Of a DNA stretch of 64,000 nt, positions 45,484 to 56,015 are shown in pieces. The stretch covers positions 62,001-126,000 of the forward strand of contig NZ_AEWG01000105.1 of the NCBI RefSeq assembly GCF_000190375.1, in the 5' to 3' direction. A model generated the notes under the pieces. That model made no database searches, had not been told where the DNA came from, and worked only from the letters and a program-made list of their open reading frames with translations. The stretch comes from Rubrivivax benzoatilyticus JA2 = ATCC BAA-35. Lineage in GTDB: Bacteria > Pseudomonadota > Gammaproteobacteria > Burkholderiales > Burkholderiaceae_C. Position numbers and translations under genes: made by a program. The first letter of the stretch is position 1; the number at the start of each line of letters is the position of its first letter.

Positions 45484-46685
45484 ACCCCGCGCCCACCGGG
45501 CTGCGCGCCTTCGGCGCGGTCTGGTTCGTCTATTTCGCCGGCATCGCGCTGTTCAACCCCTACGCGCCGCTGTGGTTCAAGGAGCTGGGCTTCTCGACGC
45601 TGCTGATCGGCGCCGTGGCCTCGCTGCAGAGCTGGACACGCGTCGTCGCGCCCTACGGCTGGGGCTGGTGGGCCGACCACGGCGCCTCGCGCGTGCGGCT
45701 GATCCGCCTGGCGGCGGCTGCGGCGCTGGTGGCCGCCAGCGGCTTTCTCTTCGTGCGTGGCGAATGGGCGGTGGCGGCCTGCACCGCGCTGCTGTTCCTG
45801 GCCAACGGCGCCATCGTGCCGCTGTCCGAGTCGGCGCTGGCCTCGCGGCTCAGCGCCACCGGCGGCTTCGACGCGCGGCGCTACGGCCGCGTGCGCGTCT
45901 GGGGCTCGATCGGCTTCGTGGTCTCGGTCGTCGCCGCCGGCGCGCTGCTGCAGCGTGCCGGCATCTCGCTGTTCCCGGTGCTGCTGTGCCTGCTGTACGC
46001 GCTGCTGCTGGCGGTCGCGATGCGCCTGCCCGAGCCCGGGGCCAAGGCCGCCGGCGCAGCGCTGCCGCCGCCGGTGCTGCCGGTGCTGCGCCGGCCCGCG
46101 GTGGCCTGGTTCTTCGCCTCGGTGGCGTTGACGGTGCTGGGGCACACCGCGCTCTACGCCTTCTTCTCGCTGCTGCTGGACGCGCGCGGCTACCCGAAGT
46201 CGGCGGTCGGCGCGCTGTGGGCGGTGTCGGTGGCTGTCGAGATCGTCTTCTTCTGGTTCCAGGGCCAGGCGCTGGCGCGTTTCGACGCCTACCGCTGGCT
46301 GCAGTGGGCCGGGCTGGCGTCGGCGGCGCGTTTCGCGATGACGGCCGCGGCCGAGGGCTCGACGGCGCTGCTGGTGGCCGCGCAGCTGCTGCACGCGCTG
46401 ACCTTCGCTGCCCACCACGCCGCCAGCATCGTGCTGGTGAGCCGTCACTTCCCCGGCGCGCTGCGCACCCGCGGCCAGGCGCTGTACTCGGTGCTGGGCT
46501 ACGGCGTGCCGGGCGTCTGCGGTGGCCTGGCCGGCGGCTGGGTCGCCGAGCACCACGGCCTGCCGGCGGTGTTCTGGCTGGCCGCCGTCGCCGGCCTGGG
46601 CGGTGCGGCCGCCGCGGCGCGTGCCGCGCGCCACGACCGCGTGGTGCACGAAACCGCTTCAGCCGGCGCACCCAACGGCCGATAA
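45480..46685 (+). CDS. MFS transporter, phenylpropionate-transporter-like
   Basis: About 401 residues with 12 predicted helices, MFS_1-like/HcaT-type: [42 protein letters not shown] (in parts) and [24 protein letters not shown] are typical. The start is a TTG at 45480 overlapping the aroC stop (TTGA); no ATG fits before the first helix. Substrate unknown. Confidence 0.82.
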   Translation: MNPAPTGLRAFGAVWFVYFAGIALFNPYAPLWFKELGFSTLLIGAVASLQSWTRVVAPYGWGWWADHGASRVRLIRLAAAAALVAASGFLFVRGEWAVAACTALLFLANGAIVPLSESALASRLSATGGFDARRYGRVRVWGSIGFVVSVVAAGALLQRAGISLFPVLLCLLYALLLAVAMRLPEPGAKAAGAALPPPVLPVLRRPAVAWFFASVALTVLGHTALYAFFSLLLDARGYPKSAVGALWAVSVAVEIVFFWFQGQALARFDAYRWLQWAGLASAARFAMTAAAEGSTALLVAAQLLHALTFAAHHAASIVLVSRHFPGALRTRGQALYSVLGYGVPGVCGGLAGGWVAEHHGLPAVFWLAAVAGLGGAAAAARAARHDRVVHETASAGAPNGR

Positions 46686-46737
46686 ACGCCGTGGCGCAGT
46701 CCGCGCCGGCCGCGACTTTCCCTCCCCCCCGCCCCTG

Positions 46738-49146
46738 ATGGACACCAGCCCGTCGACGACGCCTGGCAGCGTTGACCGAGCGCACCGCCGCATCCGCTAT
46801 GCGTTGTGGTTCACTTTCGCGACGCTGGTGGCGCTGGCCGGCTTCCAGTCCTGGTACAACGGCCGGCTCGAGCGCGTGCGTGCGCTGGATGCCGAGCTGA
46901 TCGGCCTGGCCGGCGCGCAGCGCGGCTTCTGCCAGCAGGTCGGCCGCCTGGCGGCGATGGTCGCCGGCGGCGGCATGACGGGGACCGTGGACACGGCGCT
47001 GCTGTCCGAGGCGATCGACCGGTCGCGCAGCACCGAGTTGCGCATCGAGGCGCTGCTGGCGGCGCAGCAGACGCTCTCATGGCACGACGAGGACGAGGTC
47101 GCCACCGCGCTGGCGCGCTGGCACGTGGTGCGAGAGCGCCTCTGGTATCGCGCCGACACGCTGGACTGGCACCTCGCGCGCCGTGATGCGGACAACGCGA
47201 CCCGGGTCGCCGAGACCCTGCAGGAGGAGGTGGAGCCTGCGCTCGCCGGCGCCGACCTGCTGTACCGCCGCCTGCACGAGGCCTCGCTGGAGCGCAGCGC
47301 GCGCCAGTCCAGCGTGCTGCAGTGGGGCGTGGGCATGACGCTGCTGGTGCTGGCGGCCGTCGTGCTGCTGGTCGCGGCGCCGACGATGCGCGCGCTGCGC
47401 GAGCAGTTGCAGCGCCTGGCGGTGCAGACACGCGAGCTCAAGCGCCTGGCGCTGGTGGTCTCGCGCACCGACAACGTGGTCGTCGTCACCGACCCCGGCG
47501 GCCGCATCGAGTGGGTCAACGATGCCTTCACGCGCATCACCGGCTGGTCGGCCGACGAGGTGCGCGGCCGGGCCGTCGACGGCGCGCTGCACAGCCCGCG
47601 CAACGCCTCGGCCGACGTGGCGCCGTTCCACGAGGCGCTGCGCAGCCAGCGCCCGGCGCGCTTCGAGGTGCTGACGCGCCGCAAACACGGCGGCGAGGTC
47701 TGGTTCGCCATCGACATGCAGCCGCTGTTCGACGAGGACAGCAGCCACCGCGGTTTCGTCTCGCTGGCCACCGACGTCACCGCGCGGCGCGAGCTCGGCG
47801 AGCGGCTGCGCCTGGCCGCCAGCACCGACGCGCTGACCGGCCTGCCCAACCGCGCCGCCGCGATCCAGCGCCTGGAGCGGGCGATCGACCATGCGCGGCG
47901 CAACCCGGGCTACGGCTTCGCGCTGCTGTTCATGGATTTCGACCGCTTCAAGCAGATCAACGACACGCTGGGCCACAGCGAAGGCGACGAGCTGCTCAAG
48001 CAGATGGCGCGGCGCATCGAGCTGGCGCTGCGCCCGGGCGACGCGGTTGCGCGGGCCGGCGGCGAGCACACCGCGGCGCGCCTGGGCGGCGACGAGTTCA
48101 TCGTCGTGCTCGACGGCGTCTGCCGTGTCGAGGACGCGCGGGCGATCACCGACCGCCTGCTGCGCGACCTGGCCGAGCCGTACACGATCAACGGCCGCTG
48201 GGTGCAGTCCAGCGTCAGCATCGGCGTCGTCGTTGCCGCGGCGGGTGCCGAGTCGCGCACGCCCGACGACCTGCTGCGCGACGCCGACACCGCGATGTAC
48301 GAGGCCAAGCGCGCCGGACGCGACTGCTGCATGGTCTTCGACCCGGCGATGCACGAGCGTGTCAGCCAGCAGCTGCAGATCGAGAACGACCTGCGCCGCG
48401 CGCTGCCCGAGGGCGAGCTCTTCGTCGTCTACCAGCCCATCGTCGCGCTGCCCGGTGGCCGCGCCACCGGCGTCGAGGCGCTGGTGCGCTGGCGCCACCC
48501 GACACGCGGCGTGCTGACGCCGGGCGGCTTCATCGGCGTCGCCGAGGAGGTGGGGCTGATCGACGCCATCGGCGAGCACGTGCTGCGCGAGAGCTGCGCC
48601 TGCTTCGCCGACTGGCGCGCGCGCCTGGGCTCGCGCGCGCCGCGCCAGCTCAACGTCAACCTGTCGCGCGCCCAGCTGCGCTCGCCGGCGCTGCCCGAGC
48701 TCGTCGGCGCGATCCTGGCCGAGCACGGCCTGCCGCCGCAGGTGCTGCAGCTGGAGGTCACCGAGTCGCTGGCGGCGCAGGACGAGGTCGTGCAGGCGAC
48801 GCTGCGCCAGCTCAAGCAGCTCGGCGTGCGGCTGGCGCTCGACGACTTCGGCACCGGCTACTCCTCGCTGGCCTGCCTGCATCTGCTGCCGGTGGACACG
48901 GTGAAGATCGACCGCAGCTTCATCGCCCACGCCGAGACCATCGAGTACCACCGCGTGCTGATCGAGGCGACGATCCGCGTCGCCCAGTCGCTGGACATGG
49001 CGACCGTCGCCGAGGGCATCGAGACCGCCGGCCAGGCGGCGCTGATGACACGCCTGCGCTGCGACTACGGCCAGGGCTGGCTGTACGGCCGGCCGCTGGA
49101 GGCCGCCGCGCTCGAGCGCCGCATCGCCGAGACCCACGCCGCCTGA
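46738..49146 (+). CDS. Membrane-bound PAS-GGDEF-EAL protein (c-di-GMP turnover)
   Basis: 802-residue bifunctional signalling protein. Two transmembrane helices (about residues 19-38 and 199-222) enclose a periplasmic helical sensor region. A PAS domain (about 235-355, DPGGRIEWVNDAFTRITGWSADEV) follows, then a GGDEF domain with intact GGDEF near residue 450 and an EAL domain with EAL at 580-582 and DDFGTGYSS. Both active-site motifs look intact, so it may make or break c-di-GMP. It starts with ATG at 46738 after a C-rich stretch; no ribosome site is strong. Confidence 0.92.
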   Translation: MDTSPSTTPGSVDRAHRRIRYALWFTFATLVALAGFQSWYNGRLERVRALDAELIGLAGAQRGFCQQVGRLAAMVAGGGMTGTVDTALLSEAIDRSRSTELRIEALLAAQQTLSWHDEDEVATALARWHVVRERLWYRADTLDWHLARRDADNATRVAETLQEEVEPALAGADLLYRRLHEASLERSARQSSVLQWGVGMTLLVLAAVVLLVAAPTMRALREQLQRLAVQTRELKRLALVVSRTDNVVVVTDPGGRIEWVNDAFTRITGWSADEVRGRAVDGALHSPRNASADVAPFHEALRSQRPARFEVLTRRKHGGEVWFAIDMQPLFDEDSSHRGFVSLATDVTARRELGERLRLAASTDALTGLPNRAAAIQRLERAIDHARRNPGYGFALLFMDFDRFKQINDTLGHSEGDELLKQMARRIELALRPGDAVARAGGEHTAARLGGDEFIVVLDGVCRVEDARAITDRLLRDLAEPYTINGRWVQSSVSIGVVVAAAGAESRTPDDLLRDADTAMYEAKRAGRDCCMVFDPAMHERVSQQLQIENDLRRALPEGELFVVYQPIVALPGGRATGVEALVRWRHPTRGVLTPGGFIGVAEEVGLIDAIGEHVLRESCACFADWRARLGSRAPRQLNVNLSRAQLRSPALPELVGAILAEHGLPPQVLQLEVTESLAAQDEVVQATLRQLKQLGVRLALDDFGTGYSSLACLHLLPVDTVKIDRSFIAHAETIEYHRVLIEATIRVAQSLDMATVAEGIETAGQAALMTRLRCDYGQGWLYGRPLEAAALERRIAETHAA

Positions 49147-49189
49147 GCGCTGCCGTCTGTCGCCGTGTCCGGCAGCTGATGCCGCCGCC

Positions 49190-49207
49190 GCTGCGCTTCG
49201 TCGCAGC
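49190..49207 (+). terminator. Hairpin between the GGDEF-EAL gene and the RND operon
   Basis: GCTGCG/CGCAGC stem with a six-base loop in the 132-base gap. No T-run. A -10-like TACACT (about 49235) lies between it and the efflux gene, and an AGGAGG ribosome site precedes that gene. Confidence 0.4.
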
Positions 49208-49278
49208 GCCGCCAGGGTGATCGGCGGTCTTTCTACACTGCAGGCCCCCGTCTCCCGAGGACGGCCAGGAGGCATTCG

Positions 49279-50448
49279 ATGAGAACGAGAACCTGGGTGT
49301 CGGCCGCCGTCGTGCTGGCACTCGCCGGTGGCGCTGCCGCCGTCTGGATGAAGGGCGCCGGCAACGGCGCCGCCAAGGAGGCGCCTGCCGGCCCGCCGCC
49401 GCTGAAGTTCGTCGCCCGCGAGGTCACGCTGCCGCAGCGCACGACGATGCCCGAGCGCGTGGAGTTTTCCGGCCCGCTGGTCGCGCCTCAGACGGCCATC
49501 GTGCGCGCCAAGGCCGCCGGCACGCTGCTGGCGCTGGACGTCGCCGAAGGCAGCCGCGTCAAGGCCGGCCAGGTGCTGGGCCGCATGGACCTGTCCGAGC
49601 TGGCCAGCCGCGTCGCCGAGCGCGACGCCCAGCTCGCCGCCGCCAAGGCCACGCTGGTGCAGGCCGAGCGCACGCACGAGTCCAACGAACGGCTGGCGCA
49701 GCAGAAGTTCATCTCGCCGATCGCGCTGGAGAACTCGCGTGCCGCGCTGGAGACGGCTCGCGGCGCCTACGACGCCGCCGCCGCGGCCCGCGACACGGTG
49801 CGCACGACGATGCGCGAGGCGGCGCTGGTGGCGCCGATCGCGGGCATCGTCGCCAAGCGCCATGCGGTGCCGGGCGAGAAGCTGGCCGAGGAGCAGCAGC
49901 TGCTGACGATCGTCGACATCCGCGAGCTCGAGCTCGCCGGCAGCGTCGGCACGCACGAGGTCGGCAAGCTGACGCCCGGCATGACGGCCGAAGTGCGCGT
50001 CGAGGGCCTGGCCGAGCCGTTCCGCGGCCGCCTGGCGCGCATCGCCCCGGCGGCCGAGTCCGGCACGCGTTCGATCGGCGTGACGATCGCGCTGGACAAC
50101 CCCGGCGAGCGCCTGCGCGCCGGCCAGTACGCCGTCGCCGCGGTGACGCTGAAGGACGCCGGCGAACGGCTGACGCTGCCGGTCGACGCGGTCTCGCGTG
50201 TCGGCGGCCAGGACCACGTCTGGGTCATCGAGGACGGCGTGCTGGCGCGCCGCGCGGTCAAGCTCGGCCGCCGCGACGACGCGGCCGGCCGTGTCGAGCT
50301 GCTGTCGGGCGTGCCCGAGAAGGCCACCGTGCTGGCGCTGCGCTTCGACAACCTGCGCGAGGGCGCCAAGGCGCAGGTCGCGCCGGCCGGCAGCGCCGGG
50401 TCGGTGGCGTCCGCGGCGTCGGCGGCCTCGTCACCGCGCGTGGAGTGA
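49279..50448 (+). CDS. RND efflux periplasmic adaptor (HlyD/MFP family)
   Basis: 389-residue adaptor that links an RND pump to an outer-membrane channel. A signal-anchor helix (AAVVLALAGGAAAVWM) is followed by a lipoyl/barrel-sandwich domain (AKAAGTLLALDVAEGSRVKAGQVLGRMD) and a helical hairpin. Residue pattern resembles MexA/AcrA group. The end is an Ala/Ser-rich tail. It starts after AGGAGG and lies three bases before the pump gene. Confidence 0.92.
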   Translation: MRTRTWVSAAVVLALAGGAAAVWMKGAGNGAAKEAPAGPPPLKFVAREVTLPQRTTMPERVEFSGPLVAPQTAIVRAKAAGTLLALDVAEGSRVKAGQVLGRMDLSELASRVAERDAQLAAAKATLVQAERTHESNERLAQQKFISPIALENSRAALETARGAYDAAAAARDTVRTTMREAALVAPIAGIVAKRHAVPGEKLAEEQQLLTIVDIRELELAGSVGTHEVGKLTPGMTAEVRVEGLAEPFRGRLARIAPAAESGTRSIGVTIALDNPGERLRAGQYAVAAVTLKDAGERLTLPVDAVSRVGGQDHVWVIEDGVLARRAVKLGRRDDAAGRVELLSGVPEKATVLALRFDNLREGAKAQVAPAGSAGSVASAASAASSPRVE

Positions 50449-50451
50449 AGC

Positions 50452-53400
50452 ATGTGGATCACCCGCGTCTCGATCCGCAACCCCGTCTTCGCGACCATGG
50501 TCATGGTCGCGCTGTGCGTGCTGGGCGTCTTTTCCTACATGCGGCTGGGTGTCGAGCAGATGCCCGACATCGCGCTGCCCGGGGCCTACGTCGAGGTGTC
50601 GTACCCGGGCGCTTCGCCCGAGGCCGTCGAGCGTGAGATCACCAAGCCGCTGGAGGAGTCGGTCAACGGCATCGCCGGCGTCAAGCGCCTGACCTCGCGC
50701 AGCTTCGAGGGCCGCAGCCAGACCAGCATCGAGTTCACGCTGGACACCGACATGGGCCGCGCGATGCAGGACGTGCGCGACCGCGTCGCCGCGGCGCAGG
50801 CACGTTTCCCCGACGACGCCAAGCCGCCGCTGATCAACCGCTTCGACAACGAGAACTCGCAGCCGGTCGTCGCGCTGGCGCTGCTGTCGGACACGCGCAG
50901 CCAGCGCGAGCTGTCGATCATCGCCGACCAGGTGGTGAGCCGCCGGCTGCAGCGTGTCGACGGTGTCGCCCGCGTCGACGTCAGCGGCCTGGCGCTGCGC
51001 GAGGTGCGCATCGACCTCGACCCCGAACGCCTGCGCGCCTACGCGGTGACGCCGGCCGAGGTGGCCAAGGCGCTGGACGAGGCCAATGCAGACGAGCCGG
51101 TGGGCCTGCTCAGCAACGAGCGCGCCGACGCCATCCTGCGGGTCGAGGGCCGCGTGCGCGACCCGCGCGAGTTCGAGAACACCATCGTCGCGCACCGCAA
51201 CGGCCTGCCGCTGCGCCTGGGTGACCTGGGCCGGCTGGTCGAGCGCGAGCGCGAGCCCGACTCGTTCGCCCGGCTCAACGGCCGCACGGCGATCAACTTC
51301 AACGTCTTCAAGCAGCAGGACGCGAACATCGTCGCCACTGGCGAGAAGGTCAAGGAGGCGATGGACGAACTCGGCCGCACGCTGCCGCCGGACACCCAGA
51401 TCGAGCTCGTCTACGCCGCCAGCGACTGGGTCAAGGGCTCGCTCGTCGGCCTGCGCCACACGCTGATCGAAGGCGCGCTGCTGACGGTGGCCATCGTCTT
51501 CCTGTTCCTGCACTCGTGGCGCAGCACGGTCATCACCGGGCTGACGCTGCCGATCGCGGTGATCTCCAGCTTCATCGCCGTGCACGCCTTCGGCTTCACG
51601 CTGAACTTCATGACGATGATGGCCTTGTCGCTGTGCATCGGCCTGCTGATCGACGACGCGATCGTCGTGCGCGAGAACATCGTGCGCCACGTGCACATGG
51701 GCAAGGACCACTACACCGCCGCCGACGAAGGCACGCGCGAGATCGGCCTGGCGGTGATGGCGACGACCTTCGCGATCTGCGCGGTGTTCGTGCCGGTGGC
51801 CTTCATGGGCGGGATCATCGGCAAGTTCTTCTACCCGTTCGGCATCACCGTCGTCGTCGCGGTGCTGGTCAGCCTGTTCGTCAGCTTCACGCTCGACCCG
51901 ATGCTGTCCAGCGTCTGGCGCGACCCGCCGTCGGCGCGCCTGGCGCGGCTGCCGGTCATCGGCGCGATGCTGCGCGGCGTCGACCGCGGCATGGACGGGC
52001 TGCACACGGTCTACGAGCGCCTGATCCGCTGGGCCTTCGGCCCCAAGCGCTGGCGCCTGTTCGGCGTGCCGGCCTTCGCCCGGCCTTTCGGCGCCGACGG
52101 CCGGCGCGACCGCAGCCAGCGCCGCTGCTGGCGCTGGGCGACGCTGACGCCGCGCGGCGTCGTGATGGCCACCGGCGGCGCGAGCTTCGTCGCCGCGCTG
52201 ATGCTGGCGCCGCTGGTCGGCTCGGAGTTCGTGCCGCAGACCGACCAGGGCTTCACGCAGCTGTCGATCCGCATGCCGGTGGGCTCCAGCCTGGAGCGCA
52301 GCGACGCCAAGGTGCGCCAGGTCGAGGAGATCGTCGCCTCGTTCCCCGAGGTCAAGAACGTCGCCACCAGCGTCGGCGGCCAGGGGGCCGGGCTTTCGAC
52401 CGGGCGCAACCAGGCGGTGCTGAACATCGGCCTCGTCGACCGCCGCGAACGTGACCGCACGCAGAAGCAGGTCGAGGACGCGATCCGCGAGCGCATCGCG
52501 GCGATCCCGGGCATCGAGACCTCGGTCGGCTTCGACCGCCCGATCTACGTCGCCATCCTCGGCAGCGACCCCGAAGGCCTGGCGCGTGTGGCCAGCGACT
52601 TCGCCGAGAAGGTGAAGAAGATCCCCGGCATCGCCGACGTCGAGCTGTCGGTCAAGCCCGGCGTGCCGGCCTATGCGGTGCGGCTGCTGCCGGCGGCGGT
52701 GCGCGAGCTCGGCCTGACCGCGCCGCAGCTGGCGTCGAGCCTGCGCGCCTACGTCAACGGCGAGGTCGCGACCTACTGGACGACGCCCGACGGCGAGCAG
52801 GTCGAGGTGCTGCTGCGCCTGCCGCAGGACGCGCGCCAGGAGCTCGAACAGATGCGCAAGCTGCCGGTGGCCTTCGCCAAGGACGGCACGCCGATCCCGC
52901 TGGACGCGGTGGCCTCGATCGAGTCGGTGGTCAACCCGGAAGTCATCCGGCGCCAGAACCTGCAGCGCCGCGAGGCGATCTTCGCCGGGGTGCAGGGGCG
53001 CCCGGCCGGCGACGTCGGCGCCGACGTGCAGAAGCTGATCGCCGAGACCTCGCTGCCGCCGGGTTTCACCTTCGACGTCGGCGGCCAGACCAAGGACCAG
53101 AACGAGGCCTTCACGGCGATGCTCGGCGCGATGGCGCTGGCGGTGATCTTCATCTACATCGTGCTGGCCAGCCAGTTCGGCAGCTTCGTGCAGCCGGTGG
53201 CGATCATGGCCTCGCTGCCGCTGTCGCTGATCGGCGTGATGATCGCGCTGCTGGTCTCGGGCTCGACGCTCAACGTCTTCTCGATGATCGGCCTGGTGAT
53301 GCTGATGGGCCTGGTGACGAAGAACGCGATCCTGCTCGTCGATTTCGCCAACCACGCCCGGCGCGACGGCGCCAGCGTGCCCGAGGCGCTGCTGCAGGCC

Positions 53401-53673
53401 GGGCTGACGCGCATGCGGCCGATCGTCATGACGACCGCGGCGATGGTCTTCGGCATGCTGCCGCTGGCGATGGCGCTCAACGACGGCGGCGAGATCCAGG
53501 CGCCGATGGGCCGGGCGATCATCGGCGGCGTCATCACCTCGACGCTGCTGACGCTCGTCGTCGTGCCGGTGCTCTACAGCTACCTGGTGCGTGATCGCAA
53601 GCCGAAACCGGCGCCGGCGGCCGAGCCCGGCGGCGGGGTGCTGCCGGCCGGGGCGAGTGCCGACCGCGACTGA
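50452..53673 (+). CDS. RND multidrug-type efflux permease
   Basis: 1073-residue inner-membrane transporter of the AcrB/MexF superfamily (12 helices, two large periplasmic loops). Start [20 protein letters not shown] and motifs [35 protein letters not shown] (proton-relay Asp pair) and [15 protein letters not shown] are intact. The central cytoplasmic linker (about residues 480-570) is longer than usual and Arg-rich. No outer-membrane factor gene is adjacent, so the channel must be encoded elsewhere. A strong terminator follows. Confidence 0.94.
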   Translation: MWITRVSIRNPVFATMVMVALCVLGVFSYMRLGVEQMPDIALPGAYVEVSYPGASPEAVEREITKPLEESVNGIAGVKRLTSRSFEGRSQTSIEFTLDTDMGRAMQDVRDRVAAAQARFPDDAKPPLINRFDNENSQPVVALALLSDTRSQRELSIIADQVVSRRLQRVDGVARVDVSGLALREVRIDLDPERLRAYAVTPAEVAKALDEANADEPVGLLSNERADAILRVEGRVRDPREFENTIVAHRNGLPLRLGDLGRLVEREREPDSFARLNGRTAINFNVFKQQDANIVATGEKVKEAMDELGRTLPPDTQIELVYAASDWVKGSLVGLRHTLIEGALLTVAIVFLFLHSWRSTVITGLTLPIAVISSFIAVHAFGFTLNFMTMMALSLCIGLLIDDAIVVRENIVRHVHMGKDHYTAADEGTREIGLAVMATTFAICAVFVPVAFMGGIIGKFFYPFGITVVVAVLVSLFVSFTLDPMLSSVWRDPPSARLARLPVIGAMLRGVDRGMDGLHTVYERLIRWAFGPKRWRLFGVPAFARPFGADGRRDRSQRRCWRWATLTPRGVVMATGGASFVAALMLAPLVGSEFVPQTDQGFTQLSIRMPVGSSLERSDAKVRQVEEIVASFPEVKNVATSVGGQGAGLSTGRNQAVLNIGLVDRRERDRTQKQVEDAIRERIAAIPGIETSVGFDRPIYVAILGSDPEGLARVASDFAEKVKKIPGIADVELSVKPGVPAYAVRLLPAAVRELGLTAPQLASSLRAYVNGEVATYWTTPDGEQVEVLLRLPQDARQELEQMRKLPVAFAKDGTPIPLDAVASIESVVNPEVIRRQNLQRREAIFAGVQGRPAGDVGADVQKLIAETSLPPGFTFDVGGQTKDQNEAFTAMLGAMALAVIFIYIVLASQFGSFVQPVAIMASLPLSLIGVMIALLVSGSTLNVFSMIGLVMLMGLVTKNAILLVDFANHARRDGASVPEALLQAGLTRMRPIVMTTAAMVFGMLPLAMALNDGGEIQAPMGRAIIGGVITSTLLTLVVVPVLYSYLVRDRKPKPAPAAEPGGGVLPAGASADRD

Positions 53674-53690
53674 CGCGGGAGCGTTGAACG

Positions 53691-53720
53691 AGAAGGCCGC
53701 CTGAGGGCGGCCTTCTTCTT
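53691..53720 (+). terminator. Terminator of the RND operon
   Basis: Perfect 11-bp stem AGAAGGCCGCC / GGCGGCCTTCT with a four-base loop, then TTCTT. The left end of the accessory element begins seven bases later. Without the element this hairpin would lie about 50 bases beyond the stop of the convergent ABC gene and could serve both operons. Confidence 0.85.
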
Positions 53721-53725
53721 GGAGG
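53719..53725. repeat. Left direct repeat TTGGAGG (possible target duplication)
   Basis: TTGGAGG at 53719-53725 and again at 62588-62594, immediately outside the two terminal inverted repeats. The left copy is followed by one additional T before the inverted repeat. This is the pattern expected of a 7- or 8-bp target-site duplication. Confidence 0.6.
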
Positions 53726-53726
53726 T

Positions 53727-53748
53727 GGGTGTTATCACGCAGATGGCC
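53727..53748 (+). repeat. Left terminal inverted repeat
   Basis: GGG-TGTTATCACGCAGATGGCC (22 bp). It matches the reverse complement of 62566-62587 at 20 of 22 positions; both mismatches are A/T exchanges. It defines the left end of the accessory element. Confidence 0.8.
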
Positions 53749-53871
53749 AATGTCATGCTAAATCAAGGGCTTAGGTCATTCTGAGACCCGGTCCGCGACG
53801 CAATTAGGGGCCCGTGCGGGCGCGCTACGACCTGGGTCGGGTCAGGCACTCGTGGGCATGACGCCCCCGCC

Positions 53872-54375
53872 ATGCCGATCACCTCACCGCGCCGCCACCT
53901 CCTGCCGCTCGCGCTCGCCGCGGCTCTCGCCGGCTGCAGCACGGTCCCGCAGGACGCTGGCGCTCCCCTCCCGACCCGGTCGGCGCCCTTGCGAGCCCTG
54001 AACCCGGATGTCCGCCCTGAAACCAACCAGCAGACCATCTGCGTGCCGGGCTACACGGTCTCCATCCGTCCTTAGACGAGCTTCACCAACGGCGTCAAGC
54101 TGAAGCTGATGTGGGGCGCGAACCTCCCAGCGGACCGCGCCGCCGACTTCAAGCATGACCACCGCGTTGCCCTAGCTCTGGGCAGGCGCCCTCGGGCGCT
54201 GGAGAACCTGACACACCAGCCCTGGGAAGGCGAGGCCGGCGCCAAGCGCAAGGACAGGCTCGAGCGCCGGCTGCAGCAACTGGTCTGCTCGGGCAAAGTG
54301 GCTCTCGACCGGGCGTAAGGCGCCCCCTACTTCGATTGGGAGACCGCGTACGGCGAGTTTGTCGGCAGCCGATAG
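53872..54375 (+). pseudogene. Decayed HNH-like exported lipoprotein gene
   Basis: A single frame of 168 codons with two internal stop codons (TAG at 54073, TAA at 54316) before the final TAG at 54373. The first 67 codons encode a lipoprotein signal (LALAAALAGCSTVPQ). The rest of the same frame reads CVPGYTVSIRP, ADFKHDHRVALALG, RALENLTHQPWEGE and YFDWETAYGEFVG, a pattern like small HNH-type proteins where a D/H-R-x-P-L-x-L-G motif precedes an N-L...Q-P segment. The continuous homology-like reading on both sides of each stop shows a broken gene rather than several small genes. Confidence 0.6.
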
Positions 54376-54563
54376 CCGCGTGGACTTTAGATAGGCGCAC
54401 AAGCCGCGCGAATCCAACACCGCATGCCGCCCGATGCACTTAGCGGCTGCAACACCTTCCGTGCCGTCACGAAGGGCTTCCTAAACCGTGTCGAGGAGTG
54501 GACACCTTGCTTCCGCGCGCTGAGGCTATCGAGCTGGTTCAGTCGCTCTCCCGGCCGACGCGC
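54376..54563. other. Intergenic stretch without recognised gene
   Basis: 188 bases between the pseudogene and the end of the nuclease gene. Short reading frames are present but none shows a start, ribosome site or protein-like pattern. No terminator with a T-run is visible. Confidence 0.5.
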
Positions 54564-56015
54564 TCAGGCCTTCGACCCCGAGGTCTTGTTGTCGCGCCCT
54601 GCGTCGATGAGCACGATGTCCTCCCGACCCTGGAGCTTAAGGTCGCGGAGGATGTTGGTCACCTTATCGAGCTCGGCCTCTGAGAAGTACAGGATGACCT
54701 TGACCGCCTTCTCAGTCTGGCTGGCCTTGGCATAGACCTCGACCTGCTTCTCAAGATTGCGTCGAAGGCTTGAGTTGCTCGCCAGCTTGAACTCCACAAG
54801 GCTGGCGTTTTTCTTCCCCTTCGAAACCTTGTAGTCCACCGGCCCGCGGCCGTTGTTGACCTCAGCGTTGACGTCGTAAGCGGTGGCGTACCAGGTCAGC
54901 CGGTACATGATGTGAAGGTCGCTCTCGCGCTTCACCGGCTGACCGTCAACGTAGAAGACCCGGTACCCGTCGTTGTCCTCAATGACGTGTTTCAGGTATT
55001 TCACGCGCTGCAGGGCCTCCTCGTACGAGTCACCGCGCTCGTAGAACTCGGTACCGGCTAGGTGCTTCAGCACTAGCTCGCGGATGTTCTCGACGAACTG
55101 GCGGTGTGTCTCCTGCACCTTCTGGCTGCTGACGGCGTGGGCTTCGTCAGCGTGCTCTTCCTTCCACTTGATGTAGTGGTCAATCAGCTCAGTGAACTGC
55201 TCGATAGTCCGCAAGGCTGCCTTCTTGCGCTCGTCCTGCGTTGACCTGTCCGTGATTTGCCGAAGGAAGTGGTCGTTGACCTGCGCGCGCAGGTGTTCGT
55301 CCGGCAGCGAAGTTCGCAGCTGGAAGAACTGGCTGAGCATGTCGCCTTGGTTAATCCAGGCCTCGTCGCGCGTCAGGATTTCGCACGGGGTAAGGATGAC
55401 GTAGTCGTTGTCATGCCAGGGCAGCGTGAAGTGCCCAGACTGCCACCGACGGGTCTCGTAGTTGAACTGAACTCGGTCGACATGCACGCGCCGTAGCCGT
55501 TCAGGCGCGATGTGCCTCGTGGCGAAGTCCTCTGTGTACTTCAGCAGCCAGCCCTTGATGAGGTTCGTCGTGAAGTCGCTGAGGTGGTCGCGGCCAACGC
55601 CGCCGCTCAAAAGTCCCAGTTTCTCCAGATGGGAGCTCCGGGTCATGGTCTCTTCGCCGAAGTTGCGGAACACGCGCTTGAAGTTCCGGGTCAGCGCGTC
55701 GGCGAAGTGCCGTCCTAAGCCCGTGCCACTGTTCCCTTGCTGGCTGAATCCAAGCCAGTTCTGCTTGACCTCGCGGAAGAACAACCACTGAGAGATGGCG
55801 CCCTCGGTCAGCTCGTCGGCCTGTGCGCGGTCTCGGACGAAGACCAAGTACTTGATGATGCCGTCGTGCAGCTCACGCAGCTCGGGTCGCTCGCTGTCGA
55901 ACAGCAAAAAGGGGTCGACGAACAAGGGCAGGTCGTTGACCAGCGCGATGTTGAAGGCGCCATGCGCCTCGAGAATATCCTGCTCGACGCCGAACACATC
56001 GGAGAAGTAAATCAT
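54564..56015 (-). CDS. Unknown protein with C-terminal PD-(D/E)xK nuclease-like domain
   Basis: 483 residues. I do not recognise the whole family. The N-terminus (YFSDVFGVEQDILEAHGAFNIAL, LFVDPFLLFDS) is a conserved-looking domain without signal peptide. The C-terminal part carries a PD-(D/E)xK-type arrangement: Asp394 in GPVDYKVS and Glu408-Phe-Lys410 in LVEFKLAS, 14 residues apart, followed by a helix with a conserved-looking Q (EKQVEVYAKA). This is the signature of restriction and DNA-repair nucleases. An AAGGAGG ribosome site nine bases upstream supports the start. The neighbourhood of nuclease genes suggests a defence role; this is inference. Confidence 0.7.
   Translation of the reverse strand: MIYFSDVFGVEQDILEAHGAFNIALVNDLPLFVDPFLLFDSERPELRELHDGIIKYLVFVRDRAQADELTEGAISQWLFFREVKQNWLGFSQQGNSGTGLGRHFADALTRNFKRVFRNFGEETMTRSSHLEKLGLLSGGVGRDHLSDFTTNLIKGWLLKYTEDFATRHIAPERLRRVHVDRVQFNYETRRWQSGHFTLPWHDNDYVILTPCEILTRDEAWINQGDMLSQFFQLRTSLPDEHLRAQVNDHFLRQITDRSTQDERKKAALRTIEQFTELIDHYIKWKEEHADEAHAVSSQKVQETHRQFVENIRELVLKHLAGTEFYERGDSYEEALQRVKYLKHVIEDNDGYRVFYVDGQPVKRESDLHIMYRLTWYATAYDVNAEVNNGRGPVDYKVSKGKKNASLVEFKLASNSSLRRNLEKQVEVYAKASQTEKAVKVILYFSEAELDKVTNILRDLKLQGREDIVLIDAGRDNKTSGSKA

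Noticed and set aside
47077-50217. Very long minus-strand open frame (1046 codons) opposite the GGDEF-EAL and efflux genes
   Set aside because: Antisense shadow of high-GC codon usage: its sequence is dominated by Arg, Ala, Gly, Asp and Gln with no domain pattern, while the plus-strand genes have clear motifs.
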